This document shows positions 53,966-62,723 of a stretch of DNA of 64,000 nucleotides, piece by piece. Made by a program: the position numbers and the translations under genes. Under the pieces are notes generated by a model. The model saw nothing but the letters and a program-made list of their open reading frames with translations. It ran no database searches and had not been told where the DNA came from. The DNA lies in the NCBI RefSeq assembly GCF_902810445.1, contig NZ_LR778175.1:752501-816500 (forward strand), given 5' to 3'. The DNA is from Candidatus Nitrosacidococcus tergens. Its GTDB lineage: Bacteria > Pseudomonadota > Gammaproteobacteria > Nitrosococcales > Nitrosococcaceae. Position 1 is the stretch's first letter, and each line of letters opens with the position of its first letter.

Positions 53966-54436
53966 ATGCGGGTAGGTCATGGTTTTGATGTCCATCGCTT
54001 TGGCATTGGAAAAGATCTAATTATTGGTGGAGTAAAAATTCCTTTTGAACAGGGTATCATTGCCCATTCAGATGGAGATGTAGTGATTCATGCCCTATGT
54101 GATGCTTTACTAGGCGCTGCTGCCTTAGGGGATATTGGTCAGCACTTTCCAGATACAGATCCTGCCTTTGAAAATGCAGATAGTCAGAAATTACTTCAAC
54201 ATGTGATGGATTTAGTACGTCAGCAGAACTTAACTCTAAGTAATGGGGATATTACCATTGTTGCCCAAAAACCAAAGCTTGCTGCCCATATTCCAAGTAT
54301 GAAAGAAACATTAGCTCCTAGCCTCGGCATTGCTATTAATCGATTAAATATTAAAGCTACGACTACAGAAAAGATGGGTTATATTGGTAGAGTTGAGGGT
54401 ATTGCTGCCCATGCAGTCGTTTTATTGGAAGAGTAA
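53966..54436 (+). CDS. ispF: 2-C-methyl-D-erythritol 2,4-cyclodiphosphate synthase
   Basis: Fifth step of the MEP pathway. Metal ligands are Asp8 and His10 in GHGFDVHRFG and a histidine in GIIAHSDGDVVIHALCDALLG; also GDIGQHFPDTDP and ATTTEKMGYIGRVEGIAAHA. 156 residues, normal. It ends the plus-strand run and is convergent with the hydrolase at 54443, 6 bases apart. Confidence 0.98.
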   Translation: MRVGHGFDVHRFGIGKDLIIGGVKIPFEQGIIAHSDGDVVIHALCDALLGAAALGDIGQHFPDTDPAFENADSQKLLQHVMDLVRQQNLTLSNGDITIVAQKPKLAAHIPSMKETLAPSLGIAINRLNIKATTTEKMGYIGRVEGIAAHAVVLLEE

Positions 54437-54442
54437 AGGTAT

Positions 54443-55300
54443 TTAATTAAAAAAGGTGAACAATAGCTCGTTTACTGCTTGAGGGCAGTCCACCTGAATC
54501 CAATGGCTACAGGAATCTAAATATATTACTTCATACCTGGTATTCATTACTTTATCCAATTTTTTATTAAGGCCAGTAGTTAAAGCTTTATCGTTTTTGC
54601 CCCAAATAATTCTTGTGGGAACCTCTACTTTTTTATTACGTAAATCCCTATTGACTCCATAGCGAAACCCAGCACGATAATAGTTTAGAGAAGCGGTTAA
54701 TGAATCTCTTTCCTTAAAAGCATTAACATAGAGGTTAATATCCCTACCATTAATATGCTCTTTATTAAAGAGCCAGCCTTGCATATTAGATTGAAAAAAT
54801 TTTTTTAGAGTCTTACTCAGAATTAGCTCTGGAATCATTGGGATCTGAAAGGCAATCATATACCAACTTTTTATCAGCTGACGGGGGTTCGCAAGGAGAT
54901 TTTTCATCATTAATTTAGGGTGAGGGCAATTGAGAATAACTAACTTTTCAGTTAGCTTTGGAAAGCAAGTAGCAAAATGCCAAGCAACTACTCCCCCCCA
55001 ATCGTGACCTACAATAAAAGCTTGATGAAACCCAAGTTGTTTTATAAGTTCATAGATGTCTTGTATAACATATTTAGTTTGGTAACATGCTACTCTACTA
55101 GGCTTATCTGAAAGATTAAACCCTCTTAAGTCTGGGGCTATAACAGTAAATTTTTTAGCTAGTTCTGGTAATTGATACCGCCAGCTGTACCAGAATTCAG
55201 GCCATCCATGCAATAATACTACTAATTTCTTGCCATGCCCTTGGCGAACATAGTGTATGTTAATACCATTTACTTTTATAAATTGATGTTTTAACCTCAT
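54443..55300 (-). CDS. Alpha/beta hydrolase, epoxide-hydrolase type
   Basis: A 285-residue hydrolase. The oxyanion part is HGWPEFWYSWRYQLP, the nucleophile is Asp100 in IVGHDWGGVVAWHFA, and the catalytic histidine is in CSHWIQVDCP near residue 266. An aspartate nucleophile fits epoxide hydrolases and haloalkane dehalogenases rather than esterases. Cap-domain residues would be needed to decide. The gene stands alone; the substrate is not known. Confidence 0.9.
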   Translation of the reverse strand: MRLKHQFIKVNGINIHYVRQGHGKKLVVLLHGWPEFWYSWRYQLPELAKKFTVIAPDLRGFNLSDKPSRVACYQTKYVIQDIYELIKQLGFHQAFIVGHDWGGVVAWHFATCFPKLTEKLVILNCPHPKLMMKNLLANPRQLIKSWYMIAFQIPMIPELILSKTLKKFFQSNMQGWLFNKEHINGRDINLYVNAFKERDSLTASLNYYRAGFRYGVNRDLRNKKVEVPTRIIWGKNDKALTTGLNKKLDKVMNTRYEVIYLDSCSHWIQVDCPQAVNELLFTFFN

Positions 55301-55411
55301 AAAAGCATATCTATTTCAATTAAAAATATTTTTGAATTCGTTTGTTTTATCTAAAATTTAGACTAAAGAAGTGCTCTATATTTTAATTTATTACTATAAA
55401 TTTCTATTTTT

Positions 55412-56809
55412 TTGAAATATTTACCTATTTTTTTAAGCCTGCAGGGAAAAAAATGCTTAGTAGTAGGGGGCGGGGCAGTAGCTACTCGAAAAGTAGAATT
55501 GCTTTATCAGGCAGGAGCAATAGTTACGATTGTTGCTTTAGAAATATGCGAGCAATTACAAATACTTATCCAACAAGTAGGATCTATCCAAATACAGCAA
55601 AAACCATTTCAAAAAACTGATATTCAAAAGGACTATCATGTAGTTATTGCCGCTACTTGTAATCAGGAACTTAATAAGCAAATTAGCCAGTTAGCACAAG
55701 CACGTCATATATTGGTAAATGTAGTGGATAGTCCTCAACTTTGTACTTTTATTTTTCCTGCGATTGTAGATCGATCGCCTTTAATAATAGCTCTATCTAC
55801 CGGGGGAGGATCTCCAATCCTTGCTCGGTTATTACGTGCTAAGCTGGAATCTTTAATTCCCCATAGTTATAGTCGCCTTGCTGATTTTGCAGCTTATTAT
55901 CGCAGCAAGGTAAAACGCTATATTACAGATCCTAAAGCACGAAGAGTATTTTGGGAAAAAATACTCCAAGGAAGCATTGGAGAAAAAGTATTAGCTGGTC
56001 AAGAACAGGAAGCGAGTAATGCACTAGATCAAGCATTAATTACTCATCAAGATCTTTGCCAAGGAGAGGTATATTTAGTAGGGGCAGGACCCGGTGATCC
56101 AGATTTACTTACTTTTCGTGCTTTGCGGTTAATGCAACAAGCCGATATTGTACTCTATGATCGCTTAGTTAGCCCAGAAATTTTGGGCTTAGTTAGGCGG
56201 GAAGCTGAGCGAATTTACGTGGGAAAAAAAAGAAACTGGCATAGCTTGCGACAAGAGGAAATTAATGGTCTATTAGTAACCTACGCAAAGGAGGGAAAGC
56301 GGGTATTGCGGTTAAAGGGTGGCGATCCCTTTATTTTTGGCAGAGGCGGAGAGGAAATCGCTCATTTAGTGATTGAACAGATTCCTTTTCAAGTTGTTCC
56401 TGGTATTAGTGCAGCTTCAGGTTGTGCTTGCTATGGTGGAATTCCTCTAACCCATCGGAATTATGCCCATAGCTGTATTTTTATTACTGGTCAACTAAAA
56501 GATGGTCAACTAGATTTAAATTGGCAAGCACTCGTACAGCCTCAACAAACCATTGTGGTGTACATGGGATTAGCAGGATTTCCTTTATTATGCCAAAAGC
56601 TAATAGGTCATGGAATGACAGGTGCTATGCCAGTTGCACTCATTCAACAGGGTACTACAACAAATCAAAAGGTGTTTACAGGTACTTTAGCTACCTTGCC
56701 TAGTCTTATTGCCAAGAAAGAGATTCAGGCACCTACCTTAATTATTATTGGTGAAGTGGTCAAACTTCATGATCAGTTTGCGTGGTTTAATCCATCGAAC
56801 CTAGCCTAG
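55412..56809 (+). CDS. cysG: Siroheme synthase CysG
   Basis: Makes siroheme from uroporphyrinogen III. The N-terminal dehydrogenase/ferrochelatase half has CLVVGGGAVATRKVELL and VDSPQLCTFIFPAIVDRSPL; the C-terminal methyltransferase half has EVYLVGAGPGDPDLLTFRAL, RLKGGDPFIFGRGGEE and VVPGISAASGCACYGGIPLTHR-type sequence. 465 residues. The start is TTG 55412, supported by the family N-terminus (YLPIFLSLQGKK); no ribosome binding site is visible. The last 4 bases overlap the convergent nadC. Confidence 0.96.
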   Translation: MKYLPIFLSLQGKKCLVVGGGAVATRKVELLYQAGAIVTIVALEICEQLQILIQQVGSIQIQQKPFQKTDIQKDYHVVIAATCNQELNKQISQLAQARHILVNVVDSPQLCTFIFPAIVDRSPLIIALSTGGGSPILARLLRAKLESLIPHSYSRLADFAAYYRSKVKRYITDPKARRVFWEKILQGSIGEKVLAGQEQEASNALDQALITHQDLCQGEVYLVGAGPGDPDLLTFRALRLMQQADIVLYDRLVSPEILGLVRREAERIYVGKKRNWHSLRQEEINGLLVTYAKEGKRVLRLKGGDPFIFGRGGEEIAHLVIEQIPFQVVPGISAASGCACYGGIPLTHRNYAHSCIFITGQLKDGQLDLNWQALVQPQQTIVVYMGLAGFPLLCQKLIGHGMTGAMPVALIQQGTTTNQKVFTGTLATLPSLIAKKEIQAPTLIIIGEVVKLHDQFAWFNPSNLA

Positions 56810-57651
56810 GTATATTGAAACCGCATGGATAAATCTATGGCCTTAATATCTTTAGTTAAAGCACCAATAGAGATATAATCCACGCCAGTTTCTGCAACTT
56901 GGCGAACATTGCCTAAATTAATACCGCCAGAGGCTTCTAGCTTTGCTCTTTTCTGATTTAGCTCAACTGCTTTAATAAGATCTGAAATTTGAAAATCATC
57001 AAGTAAAATAATATCTGCTACTGCATCTAATGCTTCTTGAAATTCAATAAGATTTTCTACTTCCGTTTCTATTGGTAGATTCTTAGGGTTATTTCTTTTT
57101 GCTTGTTGAATAGCTTGGGTAATAGAACCTGCCGCTAAAATATGATTTTCTTTAATTAAAATCCCATCGTACAATCCATAGCGATGATTATGGCAACCAC
57201 CACAACGTACCGCATATTTTTGGGCATTACGTAGCCCCGGAATCGTTTTACGGGTATCTAAAATCTTAGTAGGTAATCCTAAAATTGCGGTGGCATAGGC
57301 ATGAGCAATCGTTGCAGTACTTGATAGGGTTTGTAAAAAATTTAAGCCAGTCCGTTCTCCTGTTAAGATAGGAACAGCAGATCCAAAAAGGGTGCAGATA
57401 ATTTGATTAGCTGTAATAGAATCACCATCCTGTAACATCCAATTAATCATAATGTTAGAATCTAGCTGGCGAAAAGCCTCTGAAAACCAAGGAATGCCAC
57501 AAAGAATTCCAGGTTCCCGACTAATTACAGTTGCTTTTACTGTAGCAGTATTTTTAATTAAGGAAGTGGTGATATCGCCACTGCCTATATCCTCAGCTAA
57601 GGCTTGGCGAACTTCTGCTTCAATATTATGGTTCTGATGATGATTATTCAT
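56806..57651 (-). CDS. nadC: Nicotinate-nucleotide diphosphorylase (carboxylating)
   Basis: Converts quinolinate and PRPP to nicotinate mononucleotide for NAD. Seen: ALAEDIGSGDITTSL, GERTGLNFLQTLSSTAT, DTRKTIPGLRNAQKYAVRCGG, NHRYGLYDGILIKENHI, and EASGGINLGNVRQVAETGVDYIS-type end. 281 residues. It is divergent from ampD, 13 bases apart, a pairing common in gammaproteobacteria. Confidence 0.97.
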   Translation of the reverse strand: MNNHHQNHNIEAEVRQALAEDIGSGDITTSLIKNTATVKATVISREPGILCGIPWFSEAFRQLDSNIMINWMLQDGDSITANQIICTLFGSAVPILTGERTGLNFLQTLSSTATIAHAYATAILGLPTKILDTRKTIPGLRNAQKYAVRCGGCHNHRYGLYDGILIKENHILAAGSITQAIQQAKRNNPKNLPIETEVENLIEFQEALDAVADIILLDDFQISDLIKAVELNQKRAKLEASGGINLGNVRQVAETGVDYISIGALTKDIKAIDLSMRFQYT

Positions 57652-57664
57652 AGATATTTAGAAA

Positions 57665-58246
57665 ATGATCACGCCCTTAATCCCCTTAAATAATTTTTCC
57701 ATAGATTCCCAAGGTTGGCTTACCCATACTCGCCATCTTATTTCCCCCAATTATGATGAAAGACCTGTTGATACTGTAATAGATTGGCTAGTGATTCATT
57801 GTATTAGTTTACCACCGGGGGAATATGGTGGCCCTTGGATTGATAGATTATTTACTAATACCCTTGATCCTAATGTCCATCCTTATTTTCGGGAAATTTA
57901 TCATTTAAAAGTATCGACCCACGTATTGATTACTCGCCAAGGTATCATTACCCAATATGTATCCTTTCATAAAAGAGCATGGCATGCAGGAGTGTCTTCT
58001 CTCCAAGGTCGAAATCGATGTAATGATTTTACCATTGGCATAGAGCTTGAAGGTACAGATACCACTACTTATGAATTAATCCAGTATCAAGTCCTTGCTC
58101 AGCTAATTCAAGTACTAATAGCCGCCTATCCTAGTTTATCTACTGAGCGGATTGTAGGTCATGAACATATTGCTCCAGGACGTAAAACCGATCCAGGCGT
58201 GGGTTTTGATTGGAATTATTTAAAAAAATTACTTACTATCTACTAA
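57665..58246 (+). CDS. ampD: 1,6-anhydro-N-acetylmuramyl-L-alanine amidase AmpD
   Basis: A cytoplasmic zinc amidase in peptidoglycan recycling. Zinc ligands are His45 (WLVIHCISLPPGEYGG), His166 and Asp176 in GHEHIAPGRKTDPG, which also supplies Lys174. 193 residues. The last 11 bases overlap the convergent membrane-protein gene at 58236. Confidence 0.96.
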   Translation: MITPLIPLNNFSIDSQGWLTHTRHLISPNYDERPVDTVIDWLVIHCISLPPGEYGGPWIDRLFTNTLDPNVHPYFREIYHLKVSTHVLITRQGIITQYVSFHKRAWHAGVSSLQGRNRCNDFTIGIELEGTDTTTYELIQYQVLAQLIQVLIAAYPSLSTERIVGHEHIAPGRKTDPGVGFDWNYLKKLLTIY

Positions 58247-59696
58247 GTAAAATTTTCCTATCGTTTATATAGGGTAATAAAAAAATCAGCCCAGTAAGAT
58301 TAAAAGCCATCCCCAGTAAAAATCCTACACCATGTTTTTGGAGATCAATATAACCGTCGCCAAACACTGATGAAAACACGGAATAAAACATAACAAAACT
58401 TCCTAAACTGTTCATGGATATCAATAGTGTTAGATAGGAATTTTGAGCAGTCGATTTTACTAAAAGTACACAAACAGTCAAGCTCGCTATCATTAAAAAT
58501 AAAGTAAATAAAGATAATAATTGCTTGGGAACAGCTTGAGAAAATACATAAGAAAAGGAAGAAGTTTTTAATAATCCGTACTTATTAGTATATTGAAAGT
58601 TATGATCTTTAAATTCTAGATGCCCTAAATAAGTAGGATAATAAGGATATGTTCCAGCGATACCTTTACTCATTGGAATAAAAAATATTTTAGGATCCGT
58701 GATAAATAAACCAATAATCTGAAATCGATTAAGATATTCAACCTCTGAGCATGGGTGATGAGATGGATCTTCTATTCCATACCAACTGACCCCTACTCCT
58801 TCTAAACAAGATTGAGGTAACCCAAGCTTTGCTAATACTTGTTTTTTATTGGTAGCAGCAGCTAATACGGTTTGGAGAAAAGTGTCGGTTTTATTAACTA
58901 AATTGATACTTTTCATATTCTCTGAATTCGGCTGATTTAACTGGTTGTACGCTAAGGGAAGTATCAAAGAAAGTAATAATATTCCTATACAACTTTTTTT
59001 GTATCCTTTCAGAAATAAAGTAACATTGCCTATTAACCCTAGAATCACTGCTAAAGGCATATATTGTTGCTTACTTAAACCAAGCCATATCAGAGAGCCT
59101 AGAGTAAGGAGAATTAGGGATAGACTTATCTCTTTTTTCTTTACCGAAATAAGATAAATTATGCTGAATAAGGCAAAAAATAGCCCTAAAATTACCGAAA
59201 AATCAGTATACAATGTATTAATATAAAGTAAGTTACTGAGATCGCTAAAGACCAAGAAAAAAAGCCAAGCAATAATAAGCCTATTTATTCCATCTTTAAT
59301 GATAAAAAGTAAACTACTAAGTAGAATCAATAAAAAAGTAACTTTATAAAAAGAGACTTCCCTAAAATCAATCCTATCTCCTATAGTATGAAAAATAGTA
59401 GTTATCCAAGGAAATACATTATCAATAGATTTTAGGCAAGTTTGTTTTCTTTGATCTCCATCAAAAATAAGGGTATTGACTGAGTACAGTCGATTAGATT
59501 CAGTTTTAAACTTATCTGGATAGAACTGCCAAATTCCAATGCAACTAGATTGCCTTGTAAAGTCATAATTATTAGCATAACCCATAAAAGGGTGAGTAAA
59601 AATGACTAAAGCTATCTTAAGAAAAGTTACCGTAATCAGTAGATAGGTAAGGATTGGAATGTGACGTCTCTTAGCAAAGAGTATGAGCGATTTCAA
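58236..59696 (-). CDS. Polytopic membrane protein, GT-C glycosyltransferase-like
   Basis: A 486-residue protein with about ten to eleven hydrophobic segments. The first large periplasmic loop begins HPFMGYANNYDFTRQSSC, with an aspartate placed as in GT-C-fold glycosyltransferases that use polyprenyl-phosphate sugars. No specific family can be named. The start is TTG 59696, 12 bases after the HAD gene stop. It is the last gene of the DprE-like operon, which makes it a candidate user of the lipid-linked sugar made there. Confidence 0.72.
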   Translation of the reverse strand: MKSLILFAKRRHIPILTYLLITVTFLKIALVIFTHPFMGYANNYDFTRQSSCIGIWQFYPDKFKTESNRLYSVNTLIFDGDQRKQTCLKSIDNVFPWITTIFHTIGDRIDFREVSFYKVTFLLILLSSLLFIIKDGINRLIIAWLFFLVFSDLSNLLYINTLYTDFSVILGLFFALFSIIYLISVKKKEISLSLILLTLGSLIWLGLSKQQYMPLAVILGLIGNVTLFLKGYKKSCIGILLLSLILPLAYNQLNQPNSENMKSINLVNKTDTFLQTVLAAATNKKQVLAKLGLPQSCLEGVGVSWYGIEDPSHHPCSEVEYLNRFQIIGLFITDPKIFFIPMSKGIAGTYPYYPTYLGHLEFKDHNFQYTNKYGLLKTSSFSYVFSQAVPKQLLSLFTLFLMIASLTVCVLLVKSTAQNSYLTLLISMNSLGSFVMFYSVFSSVFGDGYIDLQKHGVGFLLGMAFNLTGLIFLLPYINDRKILLSR

Positions 59697-59708
59697 TACA
59701 ATAGAAGC

Positions 59709-60302
59709 TTATTTAAATGGGCGGTAAAAAGGAAAATGGGCGAGAGCAAGCATGGGTTTATCGCCAGGGGTGTCCCCATAGGCATAGATCTCTGAATAAT
59801 TATCTACGTCATAGGCTGCTTTGATTCTTCGTACTTTTTCCTCTCCATAGCAATTCTCGCCTACATATTTACCCGTAATGAGCCCATTGACTGTTTCTAA
59901 TTGGGTGGCAATTAAATCCATGTCCAGACTTTTAGTCCAACCTTGTAACCACAGGTCAATAGAAGCACTGACAATCACTACTTTATGGTTTTGCTGTTGA
60001 TGCCAATGTATTTTTTCTAATCCAGTGGGTTTTAATATTTGGGGGATTCTTTGCTCAGCGTACTGCTGCCCTTTTTCTATTAATTCACTTTCAGGCATAC
60101 CACCAAAAAAATAAGTCAGGGCTTTTCCTTTCGCAAGGCTGTTATTCTGTAGTTTTAAACCATAGGCAAGTAAGGTGGGAGAAAGTACTATCCCTCCTAA
60201 TAGAACTTGAGACCAACTTTTTGAAAATAAAATAAAATCAGCAATACTATCCCGATAGGTAAGAGTCCCATCAAAGTCAAAAAACGCAATACCCTTATGC
60301 AT
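59709..60302 (-). CDS. HAD-IB family phosphatase
   Basis: A 197-residue HAD hydrolase. Motif I is IAFFDFDGTLTYRDS with the nucleophile aspartate, motif II is VVIVSASIDLWLQ, and motif IV region is IYAYGDTPGDKPML. SerB/PgpC-like. In mycobacteria a phosphatase is needed between the phosphoribosyl and ribosyl lipid before DprE1, so it may do that step here; this is inference from context. It lies 13 bases after the DprE2-like gene. Confidence 0.9.
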   Translation of the reverse strand: MHKGIAFFDFDGTLTYRDSIADFILFSKSWSQVLLGGIVLSPTLLAYGLKLQNNSLAKGKALTYFFGGMPESELIEKGQQYAEQRIPQILKPTGLEKIHWHQQQNHKVVIVSASIDLWLQGWTKSLDMDLIATQLETVNGLITGKYVGENCYGEEKVRRIKAAYDVDNYSEIYAYGDTPGDKPMLALAHFPFYRPFK

Positions 60303-60315
60303 ATAAAGTGCTTAA

Positions 60316-61056
60316 CTATAATTTTGTTCTATGAAAGATAAAATTGGGTAAATGAATAATAATCAGCATGATCCAGCGCCAAATAGGTTTTACATAAATG
60401 ACTGATTTTTTCTTAATTAGCCCATCAAAAATAGCGTCTGCTACTTCTTCTGGCTGAGCAGTAAGCCGATCAGGTAAATTTAAACCAGCAGTCATTTTAG
60501 TATTTACAAACCCTGGCTTTACTGTAAGTAGGGTAACACCAGAAAAGCTTAGCCGATGACTTAGTCCTGCTAAATAGGCAGTTAATCCAGCTTTAGTAGA
60601 ACCATAAATATAGTTACTTTGTCGTCCTCGATCTCCTGCCACTGAGCTAATTGCTGCAATAAATCCTGCTTTGCGTTGGGTAAAATCTTGAGCAATTATT
60701 TCCAGAATGCTTATTGCACCTGCATAGTTAGTATCAATCATTGCTTTTGCTTGATTAAAATCCTGCTGTGCCGATTGTTGATCAGTCATTAAGCCGGCTG
60801 CAAAAATAACCCCTATCGGTTTTGTGGGTAAGCTTTCATAAAAGCTTTGATGGCTGGCAAAATCTACGGCATCAAAAGTCAATGTTCGGGTAGTCACTTT
60901 AAAGCGTACTTGAATATCAGTAGCTATTTTTTCACACACCGCTGTATTACGAGAGGCTAAATATAAGTTATATTTTTCTTTTCCATAGCGTCTAGCACAA
61001 GCAATCGCTATATCGCTACTTGCGCCTAAAATTAATATCCATTGTCCTTGATTCAT
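60316..61056 (-). CDS. DprE2-like short-chain dehydrogenase
   Basis: A 246-residue SDR enzyme. Cofactor-binding ILGASSDIAIACARRYG, catalytic serine in AAISSVAGDRGRQ and YxxxK in SNYIYGSTKAGLTAY. The order DprE1-DprE2 and the ATGA overlap with the upstream oxidase mirror mycobacterial dprE1-dprE2, which together turn decaprenyl-phosphoryl ribose into arabinose. The function here is by analogy. Confidence 0.88.
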   Translation of the reverse strand: MNQGQWILILGASSDIAIACARRYGKEKYNLYLASRNTAVCEKIATDIQVRFKVTTRTLTFDAVDFASHQSFYESLPTKPIGVIFAAGLMTDQQSAQQDFNQAKAMIDTNYAGAISILEIIAQDFTQRKAGFIAAISSVAGDRGRQSNYIYGSTKAGLTAYLAGLSHRLSFSGVTLLTVKPGFVNTKMTAGLNLPDRLTAQPEEVADAIFDGLIKKKSVIYVKPIWRWIMLIIIHLPNFIFHRTKL

Positions 61057-62327
61057 AATGCAAGTCTTTTTGAGAGTAAGGATTGAAAGTGTAAATTTAG
61101 TTCTAATTCTTGTCGTAACTTACGAAAACGCGCTACATTTGGATAGCTTTGTTCAAATTGAGTTTTGGTCAACAGTGCATCTTTAGCCAAATAAACTCGC
61201 CCTCCTAATGCTACTACTTGATCAGTGATTTCTTGAATTAGTCTCACCGTAATTGGATGAGCTTTGAAATCTAAAGCAAGACTATAACCTTCCATAGGAA
61301 AAGAAAGCCAGTTATTATTTTCTTTTCCGTATAATTTAAGCACCGCTAAAAAGCTACCTAAACTTTTAAGTTGTTGTAAAATGGTGGTCAATCCATCAAA
61401 ACTCACCGTTTTAGGCAAAATAAACTGAAATTGAACAAACCCTTTTTTACCATAAATTCGATTCCATTGGGAAATCACATCTAAAGGATAGAAAAAAGTG
61501 TCTATGTGGGGTTTTTGCTGGGAAATCCCTTGGGGGGCTTTACCGTAATAAAGAGCATTAAACGCCTTAACACTCCATTGATTTAAGGTAAATGTAGGGA
61601 AATTAAAGGGAATAGTAAGCTTAGTTTTTGAGGGCTGGTAAGCTAAATCTCCATCCGTTGCAAAATCACCCACCATAATCAGGGATTGACCTAATTTTTC
61701 TCCTTGAGCGAGACAATCAATCCAGGCCACAGAATAAGGGGCACTTTGATGAGCTTCAAACGCTTCAAAAGTTTCTGCAAGATTACTGGTTTTAATGGTA
61801 GTTTGATTAATCCATTGAGAAGATACGGGCTTTAAATAAAAAGAGGCTTGAGTAATAATTCCAGTTAAGCCCATCCCACCACAGGTTGCATGAAACAAAT
61901 CCGTATTTTCTGTAGGCGAGCAAATAAAGTACTGATGGTTAGGAAGCAGCAGTACAAAAGATTTTAAGTATTGGCTAAAGCAACCCTGAGTATGGTGATT
62001 TTTGCCATGAACATCAGAGGCAATGGCACCACCCACCGTAATATACTTCGTTCCTGGCGTTACAGGTAAAAACCAGCCACGAGGTAGAAAAGCTTCAATA
62101 ATTTCTGAAAATAAAACGCCAGTTTCACAAGTGAGTAACCCACTTTGCTCATCAAAAGAGAGCATATGGTTTTGCCGATTCTGGGGCAGGTAAGCTTTAG
62201 CTAAAGCCGCATCTCCATAGCTACGAAAATTTCCTGTAGTTACAAAAGGATTTTTCCAGATTTGGTAGCTATGTGATAATGGTTCTGCATCAATAACTGG
62301 GTAACGCCCCCATCCTGATATTTTCAT
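61053..62327 (-). CDS. DprE1-like FAD-dependent oxidase
   Basis: A 424-residue FAD oxidoreductase. The FAD domain has RSYGDAALAK, TPGTKYITVGGAIASDVHGKNHH-type sequence and CGGMGLTGIITQ. The C-terminal part has LKLYGKENNNWLSFPMEGY and GGRVYLAKDALLTKTQFEQSYP, which align with mycobacterial DprE1 as recalled. The benzothiazinone-target cysteine (Cys387 of M. tuberculosis) is an alanine here (GYSLALDF). Probably oxidises a polyprenyl-phosphoryl ribose at C2. GtrA-type gene lies 9 bases upstream. Confidence 0.9.
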   Translation of the reverse strand: MKISGWGRYPVIDAEPLSHSYQIWKNPFVTTGNFRSYGDAALAKAYLPQNRQNHMLSFDEQSGLLTCETGVLFSEIIEAFLPRGWFLPVTPGTKYITVGGAIASDVHGKNHHTQGCFSQYLKSFVLLLPNHQYFICSPTENTDLFHATCGGMGLTGIITQASFYLKPVSSQWINQTTIKTSNLAETFEAFEAHQSAPYSVAWIDCLAQGEKLGQSLIMVGDFATDGDLAYQPSKTKLTIPFNFPTFTLNQWSVKAFNALYYGKAPQGISQQKPHIDTFFYPLDVISQWNRIYGKKGFVQFQFILPKTVSFDGLTTILQQLKSLGSFLAVLKLYGKENNNWLSFPMEGYSLALDFKAHPITVRLIQEITDQVVALGGRVYLAKDALLTKTQFEQSYPNVARFRKLRQELELNLHFQSLLSKRLAL

Positions 62328-62336
62328 AACGCAATT

Positions 62337-62723
62337 TTAAACAAATACAAACTTACGATCTAATAAATACTTCACCATATAACCTACAGCAAGACCAATG
62401 GCACCACCTATATATTGAGCTCCTTCAAAGGAGAAGAAGTAGAAAAATTCCATTTCTGTACCCCAGAAAATGAAAGTCGTAAATACGCCCATCAAAGAAT
62501 AAAGCCCGAATTTTTGTAAGTTATCTTTTTTACTTTTCGTTTCATAACGAAAAATCCATTTTTTATCTAAAATATACTTAGTCACTAGGCCTGCTAAGGT
62601 TCCTACTATCAGTGCCATATATAAAACCCATTTACCTTCAAAAAAATGAAAGATAGGCCACTGAAATAAAAGATTAATGCCTGTAGCAATAAATGCAAAA
62701 AGAGTATATAGAATTATAAACAT
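62337..62723 (-). CDS. GtrA family membrane protein
   Basis: A 128-residue protein with four hydrophobic helices. Repeated KYILDKKWIF and KYLLDRKFVFV after helices 2 and 4 are the GtrA signature. GtrA-type proteins are thought to flip polyprenyl-phosphate sugars across the membrane. Ten bases overlap with the upstream membrane gene and 9 bases separate it from the DprE1-like gene. Confidence 0.9.
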   Translation of the reverse strand: MFIILYTLFAFIATGINLLFQWPIFHFFEGKWVLYMALIVGTLAGLVTKYILDKKWIFRYETKSKKDNLQKFGLYSLMGVFTTFIFWGTEMEFFYFFSFEGAQYIGGAIGLAVGYMVKYLLDRKFVFV

